NCBI GenBank assembly: GCA_930367215.1
Contig: OV884056.1
Coordinates: 120,836,053 to 120,900,052, forward strand
Source: Pollenia angustigena
Taxonomy: Eukaryota > Arthropoda > Insecta > Diptera > Polleniidae
Length of the DNA stretch: 64,000 nucleotides
Direction: 5' to 3'
In this document: positions 57,081-64,000 of the stretch, piece by piece
How positions within the stretch are numbered: the first letter of the stretch is position 1
Layout of the letters: each line of letters starts with the position of its first letter
The notes under the pieces: model-generated
Told to the model about the DNA's origin: nothing
What the model saw: the letters and a program-made list of their open reading frames with translations, nothing else
Database searches by the model: none
Made by a program: the position numbers and the translations under genes

Positions 57081-57098
57081 TGGCGCCCAACGGGGGGC
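57081..57098 (+). promoter_or_regulatory. Primer-binding site, tRNA-Lys type
   Basis: TGGCGCCCAACGGGGGGC complements the 3' end of insect tRNA-Lys(CUU), including the CCA tail, with one mismatch (G for T at the twelfth base). It starts minus-strand DNA synthesis. Confidence 0.85.
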
Positions 57099-57805
57099 AC
57101 AGTAAGTCCTCTTGTTTTGTGTTATTATCAAATTCAATTTGACTTAGTTGCTCTAAATGTATTCACCTAATTTGCTTGTATTTAAAGTTCAAAGTAAGGG
57201 ATATGAGAAATGCTAATTTTTTTTTTTTTTTTTTTTGTAATTTTCTTCAATAAAGTGTAGTTTCCTAATGGATTTTCGTACTCTTGATGTAAAGTTCGGG
57301 GGTATGACCTTAGCTAAAACTGAATTTACTTTGAGGTGAATTGCGGGGAAAAGTTATTGCAGTTCTTATTATTACTATTAATGCTCAAAGATGTTTATTA
57401 TTTTAAGAATTTGTTTTACCGAGTTACCGGGTACCTGTCTTGCTTGGAATTACAATATAATTGCCAATTGCGATTTATTGTCTGGCGTAAACAGATGCAT
57501 TTTGCGTAAAGTTAATTTCGGTTTGTGAAATAAACATTTCAATAATTATTAAACAGTTTTGGACATTCCATAGACTAAATTTTTATTTTTTTTTTCTAAT
57601 CAACCATATGCTTAAATAATATTCACCCTTCATCTATCTGTATCACATTTACACGTAAAACGTTAATTTTACAATACACATATATAAAAAAAAAAAAAAA
57701 ACTGGGACAATTCAACACAAATTTTTTTTATTTAAAGTTTGTTATTCGGTTCAAAAATCTTACAAGAGTAAAGGGGTTTTAAGTATCAACATTTTTTTTC
57801 TAATA
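57099..57805 (+). other. Untranslated leader of the LTR retrotransposon
   Basis: About 700 bp, AT-rich with T and A runs, no gene. It lies between primer site and first ORF, where packaging signals would be expected, but none is recognisable by eye. Confidence 0.6.
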
Positions 57806-58264
57806 ATGATGGAACGTTCTCCTTCTAAGACTCAAGAAGTTGCAAAAGCAACCGCTCTATCTTTATCTCAGTCAAACCCTGATAGTTCACGTTGCATAGT
57901 TTGCAATGAAAATTTGTTGGAAGGACAAGAATGTATGATAATTTCCGAATGTAACCATGTTTTCCATAGCCACTGCATTGAGACTTGTCTTTCACATTCT
58001 TTAGAATGTCCTGATTGTAAAAGGCCTTGTGCCTTATCAGAATTGAAGAAGATCAATATTCAGAACATAACTCGACCAGTTGAACCTCTAAAGCCATCTC
58101 GTGGTAAACCTCGTGGGGCTATGGCCAAACACCATAACACCAGAAATTATGTCAAAAATTTATTTGCCGAATCTTCTCAAACTGCTTTAGTGGATTTTAG
58201 TTTGAATGAAGGAAATGGGCCTGTGCGTCCTTTAACCCCGATTCTCACCCCCCCCGTCAAATAA
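57806..58264 (+). CDS. RING-H2 finger protein of the LTR retrotransposon (N-terminal part of Gag?)
   Basis: A 152-codon ORF from ATG 57806; a second ATG follows at once. Residues 30-71 form a complete RING-H2 finger: C30, C33, C49, H51, H54, C57, C68, C71, with the family spacing C-x2-C-x15-C-x-H-x2-H-x2-C-x10-C-x2-C. RING-H2 domains usually act as ubiquitin E3 ligases. Whether this one does is unknown, but all zinc ligands are present. The rest is basic and low-complexity, with no membrane segment. It ends at a TAA just after a run of eight C (58248-58255). The gag frame is already open there, so a one-base length change in that run would make RING and gag a single ORF. It may therefore be the front of Gag, or a separate accessory protein. 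A RING finger is not a standard part of Gypsy elements. Confidence 0.75.
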   Translation: MMERSPSKTQEVAKATALSLSQSNPDSSRCIVCNENLLEGQECMIISECNHVFHSHCIETCLSHSLECPDCKRPCALSELKKINIQNITRPVEPLKPSRGKPRGAMAKHHNTRNYVKNLFAESSQTALVDFSLNEGNGPVRPLTPILTPPVK

Positions 58265-58325
58265 CTTAGTCCAGAGGGGTGCTCACAATTCTCATAATCG
58301 GAGATCAAACCATAACCAGCCAACT

Positions 58326-59450
58326 ATGGATTATTCGCAAATTCATCAAATTATTGAAAATAGTGTTTCTCGGTTATTAGGTAATCTTAACTTGTTACCT
58401 AATGTATCGCAAAATACCGGTGGTCGAAACGAAATGCCACATAATATTACCCATGTTCAACAACCAACCAGATTGCCCCGACAAAATAACCAATCCTTTA
58501 TTGATACTCGTGGTAACAGACCCCTAAATATGCCGACTGATCCCAATTATACCCCAACGTCTCGGGGAAACTTTAGTAGTTCCTTTGAAGAAAATTTTGC
58601 TTTGAGATCTGATAGAATTACCTCTATCATACAAAACTGGAATATTAAGTTTGATGGTTCTGTACAGGGAATTAGCGTGGATGAATTTCTATATAGAGTA
58701 GGAGTATTAACTCGGGAACATTTTAATAATGACTTTTCAATAATTTGCAAAAATCTTCACGTTTTATTAAGTGGGAGAGCTAGAGATTGGTACTGGAGAT
58801 ACCATAAACAGGTGGAAACCCTGACCTGGTATGAATTTTGTGCGGCTCTTAAATATCAATACAAGGATTTTAAATCTAGCTTTGACATTTATGAAGAATT
58901 GCGCAGTAGAAAAATGAAAAATAATGAAACATTTGAAATATTTTATGACGCTATAACCTCTATTTTAGATCGTTTGGAAAATCCGATCCCTGAAACTGAG
59001 TTAGTTGAAATTTTAACTCGCAATCTTCGTCCAGAGATCAGGCATGAATTACTGTATGTACCAATCTATTCAATAGCTCATTTGAGAAAGTTAGTCCAAA
59101 TGAGAGAAAATTTACTAGGTGATGACTATTTTCGAAAAAATTGCTCTCTAAAATCTGTACCTTATACGGGATTGCGACGTCAAGTCGCTGAAATAGACTA
59201 TGTGGAGGAGCAGACAACCACCGATTTGGTATTGCCTCCCGAAAGTTCTATAAATGCATTGCACTCTGTTAAATGCTGGAATTGCGATCAAGTAGGTCAT
59301 TTTTGGGAAGATTGCCTAAGCGACAGAAATATTTTTTGTTATGGTTGTGGCGAGAAGAATACTTATAAACCACAATGTGCCAAGTGCTCCTCAAGAAAAA
59401 TTATGTCAAAAAACTTCCAGACACTAAATCAGTCACAAAAACACCCATAG
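58326..59450 (+). CDS. Gag of the LTR retrotransposon
   Basis: A 374-codon ORF giving the capsid/nucleocapsid that packages element RNA. Central region FDGSVQGISVDEFLYRVGVL, FSIICKNLHVLLSGRARDWYW, WYEFCAALKYQYKDF and LRSRKMKNNETFEIFYDAI (about residues 110-225) is the retrotransposon capsid domain. Zinc knuckle 1, CWNCDQVGHFWEDC (about 317-330), is complete. Knuckle 2, CYGCGEKNTYKPQC (about 338-351), has Thr where His is usual; from memory this NTYKPxC form is normal in the group. The start chosen is the ATG at 58326, but the frame stays open upstream to before 58239, so the real start may be in the RING ORF. Its last 80 bases overlap pol, with the slippery site 59408-59414. It looks functional. 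Confidence 0.88.
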   Translation: MDYSQIHQIIENSVSRLLGNLNLLPNVSQNTGGRNEMPHNITHVQQPTRLPRQNNQSFIDTRGNRPLNMPTDPNYTPTSRGNFSSSFEENFALRSDRITSIIQNWNIKFDGSVQGISVDEFLYRVGVLTREHFNNDFSIICKNLHVLLSGRARDWYWRYHKQVETLTWYEFCAALKYQYKDFKSSFDIYEELRSRKMKNNETFEIFYDAITSILDRLENPIPETELVEILTRNLRPEIRHELLYVPIYSIAHLRKLVQMRENLLGDDYFRKNCSLKSVPYTGLRRQVAEIDYVEEQTTTDLVLPPESSINALHSVKCWNCDQVGHFWEDCLSDRNIFCYGCGEKNTYKPQCAKCSSRKIMSKNFQTLNQSQKHP

Positions 59451-62400
59451 ATATAAACCCTTGCTACACTAATTTAATACCTTTTAAGCCTGATGTTACC
59501 TTCCTGAAAAATGAAACTTTGCAACTAGAATCTACTAATGCTTCTACTTCCCCGGCTTTGACAAGTGTGAACTCTGGTTCTAGCAAATGCGTTGATAATA
59601 ATATCCTAATTATGACTAATGCCTCAAATAAAATTTTGTCAAACTCTAACCGTTTGCCAAAACTACATCCAATTTTACCTTTACATAAGAAATGGGAAAA
59701 CTACCTGATTAAAAGAAATGAAATTTTTAATCTATCATGTCTTACTAATAAGAGTTCAAACAAACCCAAACGTTCCACCCTTCGATTACGGAAATATTAT
59801 AAAAATATAAAGTTTACTTCAAAATTTATACTGTCATCTATTGTGAGCAGCAATTCTGATAAACGTTATTATGCAGCGGTTAAATTTCTAACTTTCCAAG
59901 AATTAGGTTTGTTAGACACTGGGGCCAATGTTTCCTGCATAGGATCAGATTTAGCCTCTTGTGATTTTTCGAATTTTCGTGAATTTTCAGATCTTAATTC
60001 TTACGTAAAAACTGCAGATGGAAAAGTGCAAAAAGTGGTAGGCTATTTAGATGTTGACGTTATGTTCAAGGCGCAGTGTAGAAAATTGAAAATCTTAATA
60101 GTGCCCTCGATTCAGCAAAGGCTGATACTAGGTTTAGATTTTTGGAAGGAGTTTAATCTTGCTCCAGAGGTTTTTGGCAGCATAATTTGTGCCGACAGTA
60201 GCGAGACTCCAGCCGGTATTCTATCAGAATTGGCAGCCTTTAACAATATTCCAGAAGTTGTAAAAGAAGTCCACAAAGGGGTAGAGGATCCCGAGACCGG
60301 TTTCTATTATCCACTTAATTCAGTTCAGATCCAACAACTTGCGGCGGTTGTGGACTTATTTCCAAATTTTGAGAAGCAGGGACTGGGTCGAACCTCCCTT
60401 ATTGAACATGACATTGATGTTGGAAATGCAGCGCCTGTTAAACAACGATTCTATCCTGTATCTTCTGCCGTCGAGAAACTTATGTTTCGGGAGATTGATA
60501 GAATGCTAGCTTTAGGAGTAATTGAACCCTCAAATTCGCCATGGAGTTCCCCCATGCGCCTGGTAGTAAAACCCAATAAAATTCGTTTATGTTTAGATGC
60601 AAGAAGGGTAAACCAGGTAACGAAAAAAGATGCTTACCCCTTGCCTAATATTGAGGGTATTTTTTCTAGATTGCCAAAGGCGAATTTGATATCTAAGCTG
60701 GACCTAAAAGATGCCTACTGGCAGATTGCGTTATCAGAAAAATCTAAACCATTGACCGCCTTTATAGTCCCGGGTCGGCCTTTATATCAATTCGTTGTTA
60801 TGCCGTTTGGTCTTTGCAACGCGCCATCTACAATGTGCCGGCTGATGGATCAGTTGGTTCCCCCAGAGTTACGGCACTGTGTTTTCAGTTATCTAGATGA
60901 CTTGATTATTGTGTCCGAAGATTTTTCTGCACATTTGGCTGTTTTGATAAGAATTGCCGAACAATTTAAAAGGGCCAATTTAACGTTAAACGTGTCGAAA
61001 TCTAAATTTTGTGTAACCGAGGTCAATTATTTGGGATACGTTATAGGGAAGGGTGGCATTAAAACTGACCCGGACAAAGTCCTTTCCATTCGTAATTGGC
61101 CTACACCTAAAAATATAAAACAGGTTCGCGGATTTCTCGGACTCGCAGGTTGGTACCGGAGATTTATTGGCAATTTCTCTTCTATTGTATTTCCAATCAC
61201 GGAGGTTTTGTCGACGAAATCGGCCTTTGAAGAGATTAAAACCCTTCTTACCTCCGCGCCTGTATTAACCAACCCTGACTTTAATAAAAAATTTTATTTG
61301 CACTGTGATGCTAGCGATTTTGGCATAGGCGCTGTATTAGTACAGCATGATATTGCTAGCAATGAACGCCCTATTGCCTTTATGTCAAAAAAATTAACAA
61401 CTGCTCAACGCAACTACAGCGTTTCCGAGCGTGAGTGCTTAGCAGCTCTGGAAGCCATTAAAAAATTTAGGTGTTATCTGGAACTGCAAAGTTTCGAAGT
61501 CATCACCGATCATGCCTCACTTGTCTGGTTGATGAAACAACCTGATCTCTCTGGTCGACTTGCTAGGTGGGTATTTAAATTACAGGGTTATTCGTTTTCT
61601 ATAAGCCATCAAAAGGGAAAAGAAAATATAGTACCGGATGCTCTTTCGAGAATTCCTGATGGGGAAATCGGAAGTTTAAGTTTATCAGAACCGGAAATAG
61701 ATCTTAACTCTGTACATTTTTCAGATCCTGACTACATAGAACTGCAGTCTAGGATTAAAAAATGTAGTTCAAAATATCCGGATGTTAAAATAATAGACAA
61801 GTTTGTATACCTTCGTACAAACCATTATAATGGTGACGAAAGCCAGGAAAATGATTGCTGGAAACTATGGGTTCCTTGCAAATTGAGGGAAACTATTATT
61901 CGTAGAGCACATGATACCCCGATTGCTGCCCATGGTGGCATGGTAAAGACGATAGAGTTAATCCGACGACATTTTTTTTGGCCAGGATTAGTACGAGACG
62001 TAAGAGAATATATTCGATCTTGTGAAATCTGCAAAAGTTCGAAGGCCCCCAATGTTGTTACCAGACCTGAGATGGGTACACCGATAACTAGTTCAAGACC
62101 ATTTCAGCGATTGTATGTGGACATTTTAGGTCCCTACCCTCGTAGTAAACAAGGGCATATTGGTTTATTAATAGTATTGGATCATATGACCAAGTTTCAC
62201 TGGCTATTTCCTTTGAAAAAATTTACCTCTTCCATTATACAAAATTATCTTCAGCAGCACATATTTCATGTTTTTGGGGTGCCGGAAATTTTGGTTAGTG
62301 ATAACGGATCACAATTCCGTGCTAATGAATTTAATGCATTTCTGACCTCTCTGGGCATAACTCATACATATACTGCGGTATATTCACCGCAGTCAAACGC

Positions 62401-62935
62401 ATCGGAAAGAGTAAATAGATCTATTTTAGCAGGTATTAGATCTTACTTAAAACAGGATCAAACTCTTTGGGACAGGAATTTAAGTGCAATTAGTTGTTCT
62501 TTACGAAACTCATGGCATCAGGCTATTCGGTGTACACCTTATAAAGCAGTTTTTGGCTTGGAAATGATAACCCATGGTAGCTCCTATGCATTGTTAAAAA
62601 ATCTAACCTTAATCGACGAGCCATGCGCAAAACTGGACCGAGAAGACAATATGTATTTGATCCGAAAGGATCTTAGGGAACATATTGCTCGAGCATACGA
62701 AGTAAATAAAAATCAATATAATCTAAGAGCAAGACCTATTTCTTACCACGTCGGCCAGGAAATTTATCGCAGGAATTTTGCACAAAGTAATATGGAGAAA
62801 AAGTTTAATTCCAAGTTAGCCCCTTTATTTATAAAATCGGTTGTAAAAGAAAAAGTTGGTAATAATTACTACATTCTTCAGGATATGAATGGGAAGTTGC
62901 TTGGTACCTACCATGCCAAGGACCTTCGTCCATAA
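59375..62935 (+). CDS. Pol polyprotein: protease, reverse transcriptase, RNase H, integrase
   Basis: An uninterrupted frame of 1186 codons from the first ATG (open from 59369). Protease LLDTGAN near residue 180; reverse transcriptase with LDLKDAYWQI and FSYLDDLI (catalytic YLDD about 507-510); RNase H starting LHCDASDFGIGAVL (about 643), with ECLAALEAI and ITDHASL. Integrase has the HHCC zinc module (HGGMVKTIELIRRHFFWPG, then CEICKSSK, about 853-888) and the D,D,E core in YVDILGP (about 914), SDNGSQF (about 975) and SNASERVNR (about 1010). Order PR-RT-RH-IN is that of Ty3/Gypsy. It is in the -1 frame relative to gag and most likely made as Gag-Pol by frameshifting. All visible catalytic residues are intact, so it may be active. 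Confidence 0.95.
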   Translation: MCQVLLKKNYVKKLPDTKSVTKTPIDINPCYTNLIPFKPDVTFLKNETLQLESTNASTSPALTSVNSGSSKCVDNNILIMTNASNKILSNSNRLPKLHPILPLHKKWENYLIKRNEIFNLSCLTNKSSNKPKRSTLRLRKYYKNIKFTSKFILSSIVSSNSDKRYYAAVKFLTFQELGLLDTGANVSCIGSDLASCDFSNFREFSDLNSYVKTADGKVQKVVGYLDVDVMFKAQCRKLKILIVPSIQQRLILGLDFWKEFNLAPEVFGSIICADSSETPAGILSELAAFNNIPEVVKEVHKGVEDPETGFYYPLNSVQIQQLAAVVDLFPNFEKQGLGRTSLIEHDIDVGNAAPVKQRFYPVSSAVEKLMFREIDRMLALGVIEPSNSPWSSPMRLVVKPNKIRLCLDARRVNQVTKKDAYPLPNIEGIFSRLPKANLISKLDLKDAYWQIALSEKSKPLTAFIVPGRPLYQFVVMPFGLCNAPSTMCRLMDQLVPPELRHCVFSYLDDLIIVSEDFSAHLAVLIRIAEQFKRANLTLNVSKSKFCVTEVNYLGYVIGKGGIKTDPDKVLSIRNWPTPKNIKQVRGFLGLAGWYRRFIGNFSSIVFPITEVLSTKSAFEEIKTLLTSAPVLTNPDFNKKFYLHCDASDFGIGAVLVQHDIASNERPIAFMSKKLTTAQRNYSVSERECLAALEAIKKFRCYLELQSFEVITDHASLVWLMKQPDLSGRLARWVFKLQGYSFSISHQKGKENIVPDALSRIPDGEIGSLSLSEPEIDLNSVHFSDPDYIELQSRIKKCSSKYPDVKIIDKFVYLRTNHYNGDESQENDCWKLWVPCKLRETIIRRAHDTPIAAHGGMVKTIELIRRHFFWPGLVRDVREYIRSCEICKSSKAPNVVTRPEMGTPITSSRPFQRLYVDILGPYPRSKQGHIGLLIVLDHMTKFHWLFPLKKFTSSIIQNYLQQHIFHVFGVPEILVSDNGSQFRANEFNAFLTSLGITHTYTAVYSPQSNASERVNRSILAGIRSYLKQDQTLWDRNLSAISCSLRNSWHQAIRCTPYKAVFGLEMITHGSSYALLKNLTLIDEPCAKLDREDNMYLIRKDLREHIARAYEVNKNQYNLRARPISYHVGQEIYRRNFAQSNMEKKFNSKLAPLFIKSVVKEKVGNNYYILQDMNGKLLGTYHAKDLRP
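59408..59414 (+). promoter_or_regulatory. Slippery heptamer A AAA AAC for -1 frameshifting
   Basis: The heptamer is in the right register for gag (tcA AAA AAC) and lies in the gag/pol overlap, after the last pol-frame stop (59366-59368) and before the gag stop (59448-59450). The same heptamer type is used by many retroviruses. No strong downstream stem-loop is apparent by eye. Confidence 0.75.
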
Positions 62936-62992
62936 TCAAAGGCAATTGTTCCCCCTTAATACTCTTGCATAATACGCCAGTATTAGGTGGTT
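62936..62992 (+). promoter_or_regulatory. Region between pol and 3' LTR, polypurine tract position
   Basis: Only 57 bp. A purine-rich GTATTAGGTGG precedes the LTR but is a weak match to usual polypurine tracts. AATACGCCAGTATT could form a small hairpin. There is no room for an envelope gene here. Confidence 0.45.
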
Positions 62993-64000
62993 TGTAATGT
63001 ACAAAATTTTATCTACCAGTTATTCAGGGCCGATTGCTAAAAGTTAACGAACGTTTCTGAGGAAAAATGGTTATAGGGAATTTTAGTTCTCTTCTGGTTT
63101 TTATTAAATCGATAATAACTTTTGTAAATTTTATTTTATTAAAATAGAAAAAGAAAAGGGAAAATTAAAACGGTTAACCTACAGTGTGTTGTAAGGTGAG
63201 GATGTGTTTAATAAGCATATGCCACTACTGTATTTTAATGCATATCGCCGCAAGATATCGCACTTTAACAAAGACAGAAATGTCCAAATTCTCGATAATT
63301 TATCGACGATAAATCTCTTGTGTTGCCTTCTTTAAGAATGACATGCCCTTAAGAGATTCTTTCTTAACCAACATCCGTCGAATTAACTTCTTATCAAGAA
63401 TTATCTTTAATTATACCAAGTTACAGGCAATTAACATCATTAACATCATAATAAATAGTAAAAATTTTTTTTAATAATAATTATAATCAAAAAATATTGG
63501 GATCATAATTGTCCGTATTAATACCAATATTCGTTGAATCTATTTAAAAAGTAGAGAACAAAGGTAATTTGTATTTTGTACAACAACTTGGATTTTCAAG
63601 AACTTAATGCATCTTTTTTTTCCTTTTTTTTAATATATATATGAAAAAAAAAATAGTTACAGCCTAAAGTAATTGTGTGCAATGCCTATGTCGGCTTATT
63701 TAATAAGCTACTACTGTGGGGTTCTCTTATGAGTTCTTTTCTTCAAATTAACTAAAAAACAAACAAAAAAAAAAAAAATCGACAAAAGTCACCTTTGACA
63801 ACGAAAGCACTCAGAGGCAGTCGCCAACCTCTTAACGGATCAACTAGTTTAAGAAAAGAAATACGAAAGAACAAACGAAAATTAAAGCACACGTGTAGTA
63901 ACCTCCAAAGTCGATTTGTTAAAGAAGTAAAAAAATTAAACTATAGCACAGAAAATTCTTTTTTTTTTGCAAATCCTAGAGACAAAACCATTTTTAAAAA
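62993..64000 (+). repeat. 3' LTR (first 1008 bp, cut by window end)
   Basis: Starts TGTAATG like the 5' LTR and follows it nearly base for base to the window end. Differences seen are a 7-bp deletion near 63130, two substitutions near 63370-63381 and changes in A/T run lengths. Confidence 0.92.

Larger units (their letters stand above)
54284..64000 (+). mobile_element. Gypsy-type LTR retrotransposon, Osvaldo/Ulysses-like, recent, runs off the window
   Basis: 5' LTR 54284-57075, tRNA-Lys-type primer site 57081-57098, RING-H2 ORF 57806-58264, gag 58326-59450, pol 59375-62935, and the first 1008 bp of the 3' LTR from 62993. No envelope ORF lies between pol and the 3' LTR. The two LTR starts differ by roughly two substitutions, one 7-bp indel and homopolymer lengths over about 1 kb, so insertion is young. 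Long LTRs, Lys primer and the FCYGCG..NTYKPQC motif of Gag point to the Osvaldo/Ulysses group (from memory). Total length would be about 11.5 kb if the 3' LTR is full size. Confidence 0.88.

Noticed and set aside
62936..62992. Envelope gene of an errantivirus-type element
   Set aside because: Pol ends 57 bp before the 3' LTR, leaving no room for an env ORF.

Overview
This window reads as a transposon graveyard from an AT-rich insect genome, most likely a higher fly. It has Bel/Pao, Jockey-like, CR1-like and Osvaldo/Ulysses-like Gypsy retroelements, plus Transib, hAT, Helitron-like and foldback DNA elements. No intact host gene was recognised. One short orphan coding fragment (about 49811-50510, minus strand) could be host-derived. 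Family names come from motif recognition in the translated sequence, not from a database search.

Positions 1-22044 are a head-to-tail array of four copies of one composite unit. Each unit carries a degenerate Bel/Pao gag-protease-RT start on the plus strand. A Transib transposon on the minus strand interrupts it. Where retained, a Jockey-like LINE endonuclease fragment (minus) follows the Transib. The Transib ends look like V(D)J recombination signals: a CACAGTG heptamer, a 21-23 bp spacer, an A-rich nonamer, and CGACG on both flanks. Unit 2 also holds a 1450-bp foldback element with perfect 19-bp ends and a 9-bp target duplication. Unit 3 has lost about 2.7 kb, and unit 4 is cut off at 22044.

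Positions 22045-29950 are nested Jockey-like LINE fragments, hAT pieces and a TIR element, mostly on the minus strand. Positions 30013-34326 form a large inverted-repeat element. Its left arm holds about 21 tandem copies of a 166-bp repeat and its right arm only about two. Positions 34327-42480 carry several MITE-like elements, one with a perfect 8-bp duplication. At 42494-47600 a CR1-like LINE ORF1 is split by a 3620-bp DNA transposon. That transposon has about 525-bp terminal inverted repeats, a TAA target duplication and a nearly intact, one-intron transposase of a family I cannot name.

Positions 48219-54224 hold a Helitron-like element, an orphan ORF, a possible SINE and a complete but dead hAT element with a perfect 8-bp duplication. 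From 54284 to beyond the window end lies a young Gypsy-type retrotransposon. Its LTRs are about 2.8 kb, its primer site matches tRNA-Lys, its pol ORF is intact, and an A AAA AAC slippery site lies in the gag/pol overlap. An unusual RING-H2 finger ORF precedes gag and appears to be separated from it only by the length of a C tract.
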